This document shows positions 1 to 8,507 of a DNA stretch of 64,000 nucleotides, in pieces. Position 1 is the first letter of the stretch; every line of letters starts with the position of its first letter. Position numbers and translations under genes: made by a program. The notes under the pieces are model-generated. The model searched no databases. It had not been told where the DNA came from and was given only the letters and a program-made list of their open reading frames with translations. Source of the DNA: Burkholderia sp. L27(2015). GTDB lineage: Bacteria > Pseudomonadota > Gammaproteobacteria > Burkholderiales > Burkholderiaceae. The stretch spans positions 1-64,000 of the forward strand of contig NZ_LMUX01000020.1 in the NCBI RefSeq assembly GCF_009765705.1, given 5' to 3'.

Positions 1-1
1 G

Positions 2-202
2 AGTGACCGCTTCACTGTAGTCAAGGGTGTGTTGACAGTCGAGTTTAGAGTAGGCGACGAAGTGAAGAAGATCGATGTGCGCGATTATTACGCTGTCGGT
101 CCTGGCGTCAGTCATCACGTCAAAAATGAAACTGACGAGGACGTCGTCTACATCATGGTCCAATCGGGAGGACCACGAGATATTGTGTTAGAACCTCACT
201 AG
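2..202 (+). CDS. Cupin-domain protein, C-terminal part (runs off the left edge)
   Basis: The frame is open from the window edge to a TAG stop and gives 66 residues. Seen: a beta-rich cupin core with RFTVVKGVLTVEF, an acidic/basic turn (GDEVKKIDV), then YAVGPGVSHHVKNETDE, which is the second cupin motif with its histidine pair, and a short tail. Small cupins bind a metal or small ligand and act as sugar isomerases, dioxygenases or regulator modules; the function here cannot be fixed from the tail alone. Base composition is somewhat less GC-rich than the genes that follow. It is convergent with the hydrolase gene downstream. Confidence 0.6.
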   Translation, partial: SDRFTVVKGVLTVEFRVGDEVKKIDVRDYYAVGPGVSHHVKNETDEDVVYIMVQSGGPRDIVLEPH

Positions 203-219
203 GAGCAGATCCAATTAAT

Positions 220-243
220 ACTCGCCAAGTTGGCAAGGCGAGT
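220..243. terminator. Hairpin between convergent genes
   Basis: A 7-bp perfect stem (ACTCGCC / GGCGAGT) with a 10-nt loop lies between the convergent cupin and hydrolase genes. There is no long T tract on either side, so it is only a possible bidirectional terminator. Confidence 0.35.
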
Positions 244-302
244 AGTCCTACGCGCGTGGAGCAAAGCCCGTGCATATCGATGCGCACTGGCTTCACGCTC
301 CA

Positions 303-1124
303 CTAACGTGACAAAGCTGTTGGGGCGACGTCGGACAGGAAGTCCGCGAGCAGCCGATTGAACGCCGCTGGGCTGTCGAGACACGAGATATGGGCGGCAC
401 CCGAAATCACGTGGAACGTGGCGCCGGGGATGCCGTCCGCGACTTCCTTCGCCTGCGCTGGCGGAAACAGCTTGTCATGTTCGCCGCTGATCACCAGGGT
501 CGGCGCACGGATCGCGACTAGCCGATCGAGAACGTCGAACGACAGCATGCCGAGTGCCACGTTCGACAACGAGGCGCCGCTGTTGCCACGCGCCAGCAAT
601 GTCCACATGGCGAGCGCCGCTTCCCCCGTAGGGCTCTCGCGAAACCGCTCGCTCAGCAGTATAGGCCAGGTCGCCTGCAGGCGGAGTTCCGGGCCCTGCG
701 GCTTGTCGAAGGTGGCAATCCAGCCCTCGACCACCGTTTTCAGGTGCGGATCGGAAAACTTCGCGCGCGAGTTGGCGATGACGAGCGACGAGACACGCTG
801 CGGATAATCGAGCGCCAACTGCTGCGCCACCATGCCACCCAGCGACAACCCGCAGATGATCGCCCGGTCGAGCGACAGATGATCCAGCAGCGCGATCATG
901 TCTGCGGCAAGCGTCTCGACGCTCGCGACGCCTGCGGCCCGATCCGACAAGCCATGACCATACAGGTCCGGCACGATGACACGGTAGCCGCTATGCACGA
1001 GCAAGGGCAATTGCTGCATCCACGACAGGCCGAAATTGGTGAAGCCATGCACCAGCACGATGGGCGTACCGTCGCCGAGCGCTTCGTAATGCAGGCGGCG
1101 CGAGCCGCTGTTGAAATATGCCAT
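303..1124 (-). CDS. Alpha/beta-fold hydrolase (enol-lactonase/esterase-like)
   Basis: 273 residues, the usual length for single-domain alpha/beta hydrolases. Visible motifs: oxyanion-hole VHGF (about 25-28), nucleophile elbow GLSLGG with Ser94, acidic residue in SGEHDKLFPP (Asp217) and the catalytic His in SGAAHIS (His245). The pattern VPDLYGHGLSD and the GLSLGG elbow resemble 3-oxoadipate enol-lactonase (PcaD) and related cytosolic esterases, but no pca neighbours are present, so the substrate is unknown. A good Shine-Dalgarno (GGAGAGG) precedes the ATG. It is read in the same direction as, and downstream of, the MFS transporter gene, so the two may form a small uptake/hydrolysis unit, although a repeat-filled gap of about 180 bp separates them. 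Confidence 0.75.
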   Translation of the reverse strand: MAYFNSGSRRLHYEALGDGTPIVLVHGFTNFGLSWMQQLPLLVHSGYRVIVPDLYGHGLSDRAAGVASVETLAADMIALLDHLSLDRAIICGLSLGGMVAQQLALDYPQRVSSLVIANSRAKFSDPHLKTVVEGWIATFDKPQGPELRLQATWPILLSERFRESPTGEAALAMWTLLARGNSGASLSNVALGMLSFDVLDRLVAIRAPTLVISGEHDKLFPPAQAKEVADGIPGATFHVISGAAHISCLDSPAAFNRLLADFLSDVAPTALSR

Positions 1125-1217
1125 TTACCTCTCCTTGATCCGCTCTCGCATGGCGGTGCTGCCGGCCGGCAGCGACGAATCCCGCGCCGTCATGCGTCCG
1201 TCTTACTCCTATCATTC

Positions 1218-1294
1218 TCGAATCGAGCCCGTCGAATCGAGCCCCTTGAATCGAGCCCCTTGAATCGAGCCCGTTGGATCGACCCCGTCGAGCC
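1218..1294. repeat. Degenerate tandem repeat, 14-15 bp unit x about 5
   Basis: Five consecutive near-copies of the unit TCGAATCGAGCCCC(T) fill the gap between the MFS gene stop and the hydrolase start. Copies differ by 1-3 bases. No coding frame or inverted symmetry explains them. It is one of many unrelated intergenic tandem duplications in this window. Confidence 0.8.
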
Positions 1295-1305
1295 AAGTGC
1301 TGTCT

Positions 1306-2721
1306 TCACCGCGTCAGATCGGCGGTGATCTGTTCGAGCGACTTGCCCTTCGTTTCATAACCGAGCGCATAGCCCCCGACCCCGCCGACCAGCAACACAC
1401 CGCCGAGCACCGCGAAAAAGGTATAGCCCGGCACGCCCGCGCCTAGTAGTGAACCCAGCACCGGTGCCGCAACGATGCCGCCGATGCGCTGCCAGCCGGC
1501 CGCCCAGCCGGTGCCGGCGGCGCGGTAGCGGGTCGGATAGACCTCGCTCGTGTAAGCAAACAAGGGGCCGCCCGCCGCGCCGGACGCAAAGAAGGCAGTC
1601 AACGCTCCCAGTCCGAGCAGCGCACCGGGAGTAGTCGCGTTTCCCCACACGAACATCAGCATGCCGCCGATGACGAAAAACAGCGACACCGCGTTGCGCC
1701 GCCCCCATCGCTCGAGCAACAGCCCGCCGCCGAGGTTGCCGAGCGCACCCGCGCCGGCAATCACGCCGGTGAAGGCGAAACTCTTGACGATGGGAAAGCC
1801 CATCTTGGCGAAAATCGACGGCAACCAGATAGCCAGCCCGAAAAATACGGCCCCACCGGCAAACTGCATCAGCCAGATACCGATCGTCGGCTTCAGATAG
1901 CCACCTGAAAATATCTCGCGCAGGCGCGCCGGATCATGCACCGGTGGCCGGCTGGCGCTCGCGACCGAGCGCGGCTCAACCGTACTCAAACTCGCGACTA
2001 TCGTTTCGGCCTTGCCGAGTTCGCCGCGGTTGATCAGGAACCGCACCGACTCGGGCAGCCTCAGCCACATCAGCATCAACACAATGGCGGGCAATGCGCC
2101 CACCACGAACATCCCGCGCCAGGTGAACGCCGGCACTACCAAGATCGCGATGAACGCCGCAAAAAAGCTCGAGCCCTGCCAGAAAAATACACTCGAGGCC
2201 AGCAGCAGACCGCGGCGACGGGTGGGCATGAATTCGGAGAGGTACGTGAACACGAGCGGCACTTCCGCGCCCAGCCCTACGCCCTGCAAAATGCGCAACG
2301 CGAGCAGCGACGTATGGCTCCAGGCGCATGCGGTCGCCAAGCTCACCAGGCAGTAGGCCAGTATCGCGCCGACGAGCGCGCGCTTGCGGCCGTATTTATC
2401 GGCGAGAATACCGATCAGCACCGAGCCCGCGAACATGCCGAGAAACACGCTCGAGGCGAGCACTCCGGCCTGACGTCCATTCAACGCAAAGCTCGCCATG
2501 ATGCCGGGCAGCACCAGCCCCATCATGTTGATATCGAAGCCATCGAAGAAATGGCCCAGCGCCACGGTGATGTACATCGCCCAATGCTTAGTCGTGAACG
2601 CCGAGTGATCAAGGCTGTTGAGCAACTGGTCAGCGCTCGCGCCGCGTGTCTCGGGTCCCGCTTCAGCCGCCGCTGTAGTGCCGGCCGAATCGCCAGGTAC
2701 TCCGTCGATGGTGGTTTTCAT
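1306..2721 (-). CDS. MFS transporter (aromatic/carboxylate:H+ symporter type)
   Basis: 471 residues with about 12 hydrophobic segments after a hydrophilic N-terminal tail of about 45 residues. The first membrane helix carries DGFDINMMG, the aspartate-containing signature of the aromatic acid/metabolite:H+ symporters, and loop 2-3 has the MFS motif GILADKYGRKR (104-114); a second GRR-type loop lies between the two halves. The ATG chosen is preceded by AAGGAG at ideal spacing. The frame is open about 384 bp further upstream, but that extension is rich in Arg/Cys/His and lacks a ribosome binding site. It probably imports a small aromatic or carboxylic acid for the downstream hydrolase. A pair of repeated ACAAATTGTC elements sits about 80-110 bp upstream and probably binds the repressor of this gene. 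Confidence 0.8.
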   Translation of the reverse strand: MKTTIDGVPGDSAGTTAAAEAGPETRGASADQLLNSLDHSAFTTKHWAMYITVALGHFFDGFDINMMGLVLPGIMASFALNGRQAGVLASSVFLGMFAGSVLIGILADKYGRKRALVGAILAYCLVSLATACAWSHTSLLALRILQGVGLGAEVPLVFTYLSEFMPTRRRGLLLASSVFFWQGSSFFAAFIAILVVPAFTWRGMFVVGALPAIVLMLMWLRLPESVRFLINRGELGKAETIVASLSTVEPRSVASASRPPVHDPARLREIFSGGYLKPTIGIWLMQFAGGAVFFGLAIWLPSIFAKMGFPIVKSFAFTGVIAGAGALGNLGGGLLLERWGRRNAVSLFFVIGGMLMFVWGNATTPGALLGLGALTAFFASGAAGGPLFAYTSEVYPTRYRAAGTGWAAGWQRIGGIVAAPVLGSLLGAGVPGYTFFAVLGGVLLVGGVGGYALGYETKGKSLEQITADLTR

Positions 2722-2801
2722 CAGCTCCTTCTCCGCGGTATGGTGGTGTTCCTGAACGATTGCATCGTTGAGTCGCTGACCGCGATTACAAGCGAAAAAA
2801 A

Positions 2802-2830
2802 ACAAATTGTCAATTACTAGACAAATTGTC
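2802..2830. promoter_or_regulatory. Candidate operator of the MFS gene: ACAAATTGTC repeated with 19-bp period
   Basis: Two identical ACAAATTGTC decamers, each nearly self-palindromic (ACAA-A/T-TTGT), are spaced 19 bp apart, about two helical turns. Their inner halves also form TTGTC-N8-GACAA. Such symmetry is common for GntR/FadR-type operators; the cognate regulator is not adjacent and is unknown. Confidence 0.5.
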
Positions 2831-2940
2831 TTGCCATGGTGGAAGCCTGTTCCAGGTGGACTCGACCTCAGCAAAAATTCCTCACGGAAGTCAGGATATT
2901 CGCAATATCTGTCGCAAGCTTTTCGTACGTAGCAAGGTTC

Positions 2941-3072
2941 GCCGGAGGGTCCAGAGGTATCGTGAAGGACGCGAAGCCCGGTGACCTGCTGGAGGTGCGT
3001 TATCTGCAAATGCTTCCGCGCTTCAACTACGGCTCGAACCTCGCGGCGCACGGTTGTAACGCAGCGCAGTAG
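2941..3072 (+). pseudogene. Probable remnant of an acetamidase/formamidase gene
   Basis: A plus-strand stretch ending in TAG reads ...GIVKDAKPGDLLEV, then RYLQMLPRFNYGSNLAAH. As remembered, acetamidase/formamidase family proteins have a very similar segment (GAxPGDxLEV...PR..YGSN). The frame has no credible start or ribosome binding site, and the match ends abruptly at HGCNAAQ-stop, so it is best read as an internal fragment of a decayed gene. It abuts the sigma-54 promoter of the following operon, and an amidase would fit a nitrogen-scavenging locus. The family assignment is from memory and not confirmed. Confidence 0.4.
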
Positions 3073-3093
3073 TGCTAACCGCATTGTTATCGA

Positions 3094-3108
3094 TGGCACG
3101 GACATTGC
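3094..3108 (+). promoter_or_regulatory. Sigma-54 (RpoN) promoter, perfect -24/-12 match
   Basis: TGGCACG-GACA-TTGC followed by T matches the RpoN consensus TGGCACGN4TTGCW at every defined position, with the GG and GC pairs at correct spacing. It faces the deacetylase-ABC transporter-hydrolase genes; the expected start is near 3120, leaving a leader of about 190 nt. RpoN promoters need an enhancer-binding activator such as NtrC, or possibly the activator encoded around 11 kb. Confidence 0.75.
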
Positions 3109-3307
3109 TTTTTAATCTCTTACTGGGAGGTGCACGCGATCATCCGGAAGTCGCTCTTCACCGCGTGACGTTGTGAGTAATGACCTTCCATGCGCATGTG
3201 TACAAGAGTTTGTTCGCAGCAAGCTCTATGCGGCTATTTTGGCTTCGCTACCATGGGTTCTGACGTGAACACAGGCGTACGCGCCGTTCGACAGGACTCA
3301 CTGGACC

Positions 3308-4210
3308 ATGGATTCCCCCGCACATCGTTCGCTGCCCGAGCACGGGCGCTTTCAATATTCACCGATCAACAGCCGCCCTGTTTATCGCTGGCCTGACGGT
3401 TCCCGGCTAGCGGTCTATATCGGCTTCAACATCGAGCACTTTGCGTTCGGCGAAGGACTGGGGCCGACTATCGGTCCGGTGATGCCCGAACCGGATGTGC
3501 TAAATCACACGTGGCGTGAGTACGCATTGCGCGTGGGCGCGTGGCGCTGCCTCGATCTCTTCGATGACCTCGCGCTGCCGACCGCGGCCATCATCAACAC
3601 GGCGCTCTACGATCACTGCCCTGAGCTGGTCGCCGCGTTCGCTCAGCGTGGCGATGAACTCGTCGCGCACGGCCATACGAATTCGGAACGACAAGGAACG
3701 CTGACTGAAGACGACGAACGCGCGCTGATCGTGGCATGTCGCGAGCGGATCGCAGCGCAAAGCGCGCAGCAGCCAGCAGGCTGGTTATCGCCGTGGCTAT
3801 CGGAGAGTCAGGTCACCAGCGATCTGGTGGCCGAAGCGGGTTACCAGTACACGCTCAACTGGTGTCACGACGATCAGCCGACGCGCCTGCTTACGCGCAA
3901 CGGTCGGCCGCTGTGGGCGATTCCGTATCCGGAAGAAGTCAACGATATCCCGATGATCCTCGCGCGCCAAATGGACGCGAAGTCGTTCGCCGATCTGGTA
4001 ATCGATCACTTCGAGGAAATGCTGCGGCAATCTGCGCGGCAGCCGCTGGTGATGGGCATTGCGTTGCATGCATACCTAATGGGACAGCCGCATCGTTTAT
4101 GTCACTTGCGACGCGCGCTCGAACATATTGCCCGCGCGCGCGACGACGGCCGCATCTCCATTACTACGCCGGGTTCGATTGCAAGTCATATGGACTTGCT
4201 CGGCCATTAG
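3308..4210 (+). CDS. Polysaccharide-deacetylase-fold protein, PuuE/allantoinase-like
   Basis: 300 residues, full length for the PuuE-like branch of the NodB-fold deacetylases. Seen: RLAVYIGFNIEHFAFGEG at the first motif position, where chitin deacetylases have TFDD; HGHTNS for the metal-histidine motif; GWLSPWLSESQVTSDLVAEAG for the conserved loop; and GIALHAYLMGQPHRL near the C terminus. PuuE-type enzymes hydrolyse allantoin and related cyclic amides rather than sugars, so a C-N hydrolase of a small nitrogenous compound is a reasonable inference. The Shine-Dalgarno before the ATG is weak (AGGA, about 14 nt upstream). It is the first gene of the transporter cluster behind a sigma-54 promoter, fitting uptake and breakdown of a nitrogen source. 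Confidence 0.7.
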   Translation: MDSPAHRSLPEHGRFQYSPINSRPVYRWPDGSRLAVYIGFNIEHFAFGEGLGPTIGPVMPEPDVLNHTWREYALRVGAWRCLDLFDDLALPTAAIINTALYDHCPELVAAFAQRGDELVAHGHTNSERQGTLTEDDERALIVACRERIAAQSAQQPAGWLSPWLSESQVTSDLVAEAGYQYTLNWCHDDQPTRLLTRNGRPLWAIPYPEEVNDIPMILARQMDAKSFADLVIDHFEEMLRQSARQPLVMGIALHAYLMGQPHRLCHLRRALEHIARARDDGRISITTPGSIASHMDLLGH

Positions 4211-4280
4211 ACCACTTCATTCTCACTTCGCTATACCGCCTCTTCCACGCGTATTTCGTTCAACCTCTATAGGATTCGCC

Positions 4281-5138
4281 ATGTTCATGTCAAAGGCAAT
4301 CAAGCTGCTGTTATGCGCTCTCACCGGCCTTCTCCTCGCACAAGGCGCGTCAGCGCAATCATGCGAACCGTCCAAGGTGGCTCAAAAATATCCATCGCTT
4401 GCGGGCAAGACCATCAAGATAGGGGTGGACCCCGAGTCGCCGCCGTATGCGTTTCGTGACAACAAGGATTTCAACAAGATCATCGGCGCCGATGCCGACA
4501 TGGCCCGGGCCGTGTTTGACTGCGCTGGCGTGAAGACGGAATTCTTCACTGCCGGCTGGCCGGGGCTGCTGCCCGCACTGCGTGCCGGACAGATCGATGT
4601 GATGTGGGACTTGCTGTACTACACGCCGGAACGCGCGAAGGAAACGACCTTCGTCACGTATATGCAGGCCGGCACAGGCGGTTTGGTGGCGGCTGGTAAC
4701 CCCAAGAAGATCGATGACATCTCCAAGCTCTGCGGCCTCACGGTGACCGCCGGCATCGGCACTGTCGAACTGACGATGGCGCAAGCGCAAGGCGCCAAAT
4801 GCAAGGCCGAAGGCAAGCCTGATGTAACCATCATGACGTCCGCCGATATCGCGTCAGGCGCGCGCCTCGTCGCAAGCCAGCGCGCCGATGTCATGATGTA
4901 CGACCTGGCGCTCGTCGACGGTCTCGCGAAACAGAACCCACAGATGTACACGCGCGGCTTCATGGTGACGAGCGGCATGAAGATCGGCGTGGGCGTGAAA
5001 AAGGGCAATGCCGACATGATCGCCGCCGTATCCGACGGACTCAAAATCATGCAGGCCAATCAGACGCAGAAGAAGACCTTTCAGCAGTACGACGTAGATC
5101 CGTCGCTGGAAACGCCGACCACACTGCTTACTCAATAA
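4281..5138 (+). CDS. Periplasmic substrate-binding protein of an amino-acid-type ABC transporter
   Basis: 285 residues. A clear signal peptide (MFMSK, hydrophobic LLLCALTGLLLA, cleavage GASA|Q after residue 25) is followed by a family-3 solute-binding fold: TIKIGVDPESPPYAF, DADMARAVFDCAG, and GLLPALRAGQIDVMWD, the usual ligand-loop signature. The start is the ATG preceded by AGGA; the frame is open upstream but without a ribosome binding site. It delivers a polar amino acid or small amide to the fused permease/ATPase encoded 59 bp downstream. The exact ligand cannot be read from the sequence; the flanking deacetylase-like and MetX-like hydrolases suggest an amide or modified amino acid. Confidence 0.85.
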   Translation: MFMSKAIKLLLCALTGLLLAQGASAQSCEPSKVAQKYPSLAGKTIKIGVDPESPPYAFRDNKDFNKIIGADADMARAVFDCAGVKTEFFTAGWPGLLPALRAGQIDVMWDLLYYTPERAKETTFVTYMQAGTGGLVAAGNPKKIDDISKLCGLTVTAGIGTVELTMAQAQGAKCKAEGKPDVTIMTSADIASGARLVASQRADVMMYDLALVDGLAKQNPQMYTRGFMVTSGMKIGVGVKKGNADMIAAVSDGLKIMQANQTQKKTFQQYDVDPSLETPTTLLTQ

Positions 5139-5197
5139 AGCATGCCTGCGCGGCACACCGCGTCGTGTGCCGGTAGCGTCACAGATCAGGTTCGGAA

Positions 5198-6901
5198 ATG
5201 AAGGCATTGCGTATCAAACACAAGATCGTCGGCGCCCTCGGTATGGTTGCCATGTTCGTATTGCAGCCGGCGATGGCCGCCGGTCTCGATCGCGTTCAGG
5301 TGCTAGACGGTTTCAAGGAGCTGGCCGGGTATGTCGGCTCGCCGTTCCTGCTCGGCGGCGCATGGATCGCGGTAAAGATCACGCTGATAGCGATGGCTAT
5401 CGGGCTCGTGCTCGGGCTCGGTCTTGCGCTGATGCGGCTGTCGCGGTTCAAGTCCTTGAACTCAGCGGCGTGGGGTTATATCTGGTTCGTGCGCGGCACA
5501 CCGCAACTACTGCAACTCGTGTTCATCTTCGACGCGTTGCCGCTCATCGGTTTGCGTTTCGATGAATTCACGACTGCGGTTATCGGCTTTGCATTGAACG
5601 AGGCGGCATTCAGCGCTGAACTGTTTCGTGCTGGAATCTTGTCGGTGAACCGTTCGCAATCGACCGCGGCCGCCGCACTCGGCATGGGACCGTTGCTAAC
5701 GTTACGCCGCATTATCCTGCCGCAATCGATGCGAGCGGTGATCCCGGGTCTCGCCAACGACACCATCGGCATGTTGAAGCTAACGTCGATCGCGTCGGTA
5801 ATCTTCGTCAACGAGCTAACATTTCGCTCGCAACAGGTGGTCGGGCAGAACTTCAAGTTCTTTACCGTGTTCGGTGCGGCGGCGGTGATTTATCTGGTCC
5901 TGACCAGCGGGATCTCGTTGCTTCAGGTGTGGCTCGAACGCATCTTCGATCACGAGCGCGACCGAACGGTCACGTTCTCCTGGTTCGGACTGCGCGCATC
6001 GACGCGTGATGTGAAACCGCTCGACGCACCGATTGTTTTGCCGGTCCCCGCCAAAGAGCCGGAGGCGAACGATCACGCATGGATCGGTACGCTGCTGCCT
6101 GCCGAAAGTCGCACGCCGCGGCACCGCGATGAACCGTTTGTCGCGTGCAGGAACGTCTGGAAATCGTATGGCAAGCGCGAGATTTTGCGCGGCGTCGACC
6201 TGTCGATCGCGCATGGCGAAGTGGTCGTAATCCTCGGCCCGAGCGGTTCCGGTAAAAGCACACTGCTCAAACTCATTAACCATCTCGAACCGCTTGACTG
6301 GGGAACGATCAAGGTCGATTCGCAGTATGTGGGTTATCGCGAAGTGCCGGGTGGCGGCGGCACGGTGCGGCCCCTGCACAACCTCGCACGTGCACGCGCC
6401 GAAGCGCGCGTGGGCATGGTGTTCCAGCATTTCAATCTCTTCAGTCATTTGAGTGCGCTGGACAATATCGTTGAAGCACAAAGGCAGGTCTATGACGTGC
6501 CGCGCGCCGCAGCGCAAGCGCTGGGCCGGGAGCTGTTGAAGAGCGTAGGCCTCGCCGCGCATGCGGATTTTCTGCCGCATCGGCTATCGGGCGGGCAGCA
6601 GCAGCGCGTGGCGATTGCGCGTGCGCTCGCGATCAAGCCCAAGTTGATGCTCTTCGACGAACCGACTTCGGCACTCGATCCAGAACTCGTCGGAGAAGTG
6701 CTGGGCGTGATGCGTGGGCTGGCCGATGCCGGCATGACGATGGTCGTGGTCACGCACGAAATCCGCTTTGCCCGCGATGTCGCCGACCGCGTCGTCTTCA
6801 TGGACGGCGGCGAAGTTATCGAGCAAGGGACGCCGCGGCAGGTCATCGACAACCCGACTCACGAGCGCACACGAAAATTCCTTAACGTCGTCGCCAATTA
6901 A
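5198..6901 (+). CDS. Fused ABC transporter permease/ATP-binding protein (amino-acid type)
   Basis: 567 residues joining two proteins that are normally separate. Residues 1-255 form a HisM/GlnP-type inner-membrane permease with several hydrophobic segments and an EAA-like loop (AAAALGMGPLLTLRRIILPQ). After a linker of about 45 residues (rich in Pro, Glu and Arg) comes a complete ATPase: Walker A GPSGSGKST (about 347), Q-loop FQHFNLFSHL, signature LSGGQQQR (about 463), Walker B LMLFDEPTSALD (about 483) and the switch His in VVVTHE. The frame runs through the linker without interruption, so the fusion is real rather than a missed stop. Two copies would form the whole membrane/ATPase complex served by the binding protein upstream. 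The MetX-like gene starts 13 bp downstream. Confidence 0.9.
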   Translation: MKALRIKHKIVGALGMVAMFVLQPAMAAGLDRVQVLDGFKELAGYVGSPFLLGGAWIAVKITLIAMAIGLVLGLGLALMRLSRFKSLNSAAWGYIWFVRGTPQLLQLVFIFDALPLIGLRFDEFTTAVIGFALNEAAFSAELFRAGILSVNRSQSTAAAALGMGPLLTLRRIILPQSMRAVIPGLANDTIGMLKLTSIASVIFVNELTFRSQQVVGQNFKFFTVFGAAAVIYLVLTSGISLLQVWLERIFDHERDRTVTFSWFGLRASTRDVKPLDAPIVLPVPAKEPEANDHAWIGTLLPAESRTPRHRDEPFVACRNVWKSYGKREILRGVDLSIAHGEVVVILGPSGSGKSTLLKLINHLEPLDWGTIKVDSQYVGYREVPGGGGTVRPLHNLARARAEARVGMVFQHFNLFSHLSALDNIVEAQRQVYDVPRAAAQALGRELLKSVGLAAHADFLPHRLSGGQQQRVAIARALAIKPKLMLFDEPTSALDPELVGEVLGVMRGLADAGMTMVVVTHEIRFARDVADRVVFMDGGEVIEQGTPRQVIDNPTHERTRKFLNVVAN

Positions 6902-6914
6902 ATAGGAGGTTCAA

Positions 6915-7931
6915 ATGACGGACTTCGAAACTTTTAATCTTGGCCGCGTCGTGCTGCAATCCGGCGCGACGCTGCCTGACATGCTGCTCAGCTACAAGAC
7001 GTATGGCCGACTGAATGCGGCGCGCGACAACGCGATTGTCTATCCGACGTTTTATAGCGGCAGCCATGTCGACAATGAGTGGCTGATTGGGGAACGCATG
7101 GGGCTCGATCCGCGCGAGTACTTCATCATTGTGCCGAATATGTTCGGCAACGGCGTATCGACTTCGCCGAGTAACAATCCGCAGCCTTATGATCGTGGCC
7201 GCTTTCCGCATGTGACGCTCTACGACAACGTCGCGATGCAGTATCGCCTTGTGACCGAGAAGTTTGGCATCGAGTCGCTCAAACTCGTCACTGGCTGGTC
7301 GATGGGCGCGATGCAGGCGTTCCATTGGGCCGCAATGTATCCGAATATGGTCGAGCGCATTCTGCCGTTCTGCGGAGCGGCGCGATGCTCGCGGCACAAC
7401 TTTGTGTTTCTCGAAGGGCTTAAGGCGCCACTACTGTTGGACCCAGAGTTCAAGGACGGGTTCTACGATGCACCGCCGACGCGTGGAATGCGCGCTGCTG
7501 CACGTGTGTTTGCAGGGTGGGGATTTTCGCAGGCGTTTCTGCGTCAACGGCTCGACATGGAAGCGATGGGATATGGCTCTCTCGAGGACTTTATTACCCA
7601 GTTCTGGGAGGGCGATTTCTTGAAGAAGGACGCGAACAATATTTTGTCGATGATGTGGAGCTGGCAGCACGGCGATATTTCCGCGAATCCGCTTTATAAG
7701 GGCGATTTCGATCGGGCATTGGGCAGTATCACTGCGAAGGCTATTGTGATGCCCGGGCGCACAGATCTGTATTTTCCGCCGGAAGATAGTGAGTATGAGG
7801 TTGCGAAAATGCGCAACGCGCAGTTGCGGCCTATCGAGTCGGTTTGGGGGCATTTTGCGGGCGGCCCTGCGGCCAACGCTGTTGATGTTAAATTCATCGA
7901 TAGTGCGGTGAGGGAAATTTTAGCTATGTAG
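6915..7931 (+). CDS. Alpha/beta hydrolase of the homoserine acetyltransferase (MetX)-like family
   Basis: 338 residues. The family pattern is plain: LPDMLLSYKTYGRLN near the N terminus, GLDPREYFIIVPNMFGNG, the nucleophile elbow GWSMGAMQA, an acidic residue in PGRTDLYFPPED, and the catalytic His in VWGHFAGGP. A strong Shine-Dalgarno (TAGGAGG) sits just after the transporter gene. True MetX acetylates homoserine with acetyl-CoA; many shorter relatives encoded next to transporters act on other substrates and are annotated only as hydrolases. Because it ends an uptake operon and no methionine genes are near, hydrolysis or acyl transfer on the imported compound is more likely than methionine synthesis. 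Confidence 0.8.
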   Translation: MTDFETFNLGRVVLQSGATLPDMLLSYKTYGRLNAARDNAIVYPTFYSGSHVDNEWLIGERMGLDPREYFIIVPNMFGNGVSTSPSNNPQPYDRGRFPHVTLYDNVAMQYRLVTEKFGIESLKLVTGWSMGAMQAFHWAAMYPNMVERILPFCGAARCSRHNFVFLEGLKAPLLLDPEFKDGFYDAPPTRGMRAAARVFAGWGFSQAFLRQRLDMEAMGYGSLEDFITQFWEGDFLKKDANNILSMMWSWQHGDISANPLYKGDFDRALGSITAKAIVMPGRTDLYFPPEDSEYEVAKMRNAQLRPIESVWGHFAGGPAANAVDVKFIDSAVREILAM

Positions 7932-8120
7932 TGGTCGGTTTTTTTGCGCTCGCTCCTGCTTGCGCCAGATTGCTCTTGGATGGTCTGGTGCGGGTTGGAA
8001 ACGCACGGATCGGCGACTTAGCAGCCTTTTGCCAACCATGCCCCGTGAAATCCAGCGGGAATTCGCCTGGGCAGCCGTACTAAATCACAAAATATTAAGT
8101 TTCAATGAGTGTAGTCGAGC

Positions 8121-8507
8121 CTAGTCAAGCCGTAATCCCGCCCGGCGCGCAGCCACTTGGATAGCATAAACAGCGGAAGCAGTTACTACACCCGTTATCA
8201 ACACGCCGAGTAGTCCAAGCGAAACCGCGACTATGCGCCCGAGCGTGGTGGTCGGTATCACGTCGCCGTAGCCAATGGTCAGCGCCGTGACTGCGCAAAA
8301 GTAGAAAGTTTGGCCCACCGATGAGGGTGTGCGTGTAGCCGTATCGACTGCCCCCCCAACCGAATACATCGCGGCTGACAAAGCAAGGAACAGTATCAAT
8401 AGCATCGCCAGAATAGCGCGCAGGTGCCAAAGTACCTTGGCAAACTCGGCAATGGCTTGGCGCGGCTGGATTCGGGCGCGAACAACTTCGTTGCCTGCAT
8501 CGTCCAT
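8121..8507 (-). CDS. Two-helix potassium channel (ion-channel family 2)
   Basis: 128 residues with a hydrophobic helix (31-50), a pore loop containing the K+ selectivity filter TIGYGD (77-82) and a second helix (about 92-115), the minimal KcsA-like topology for a tetrameric inner-membrane channel. The ATG used has GAGG 8 nt upstream; an in-frame TTG at 8618 would add 37 residues rich in Arg/Lys and cannot be excluded. No ligand-binding RCK domain follows, so gating input is unknown. It stands alone, downstream of the FAD hydroxylase gene on the same strand. Confidence 0.8.
   Translation of the reverse strand: MDDAGNEVVRARIQPRQAIAEFAKVLWHLRAILAMLLILFLALSAAMYSVGGAVDTATRTPSSVGQTFYFCAVTALTIGYGDVIPTTTLGRIVAVSLGLLGVLITGVVTASAVYAIQVAARRAGLRLD

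Noticed and set aside
2722-3105. N-terminal extension of the MFS gene upstream of 2721
   Set aside because: No ribosome site, Cys/Arg/His-rich, runs across an operator and an amidase-like fragment on the other strand; AAGGAG before 2721 decides the start.
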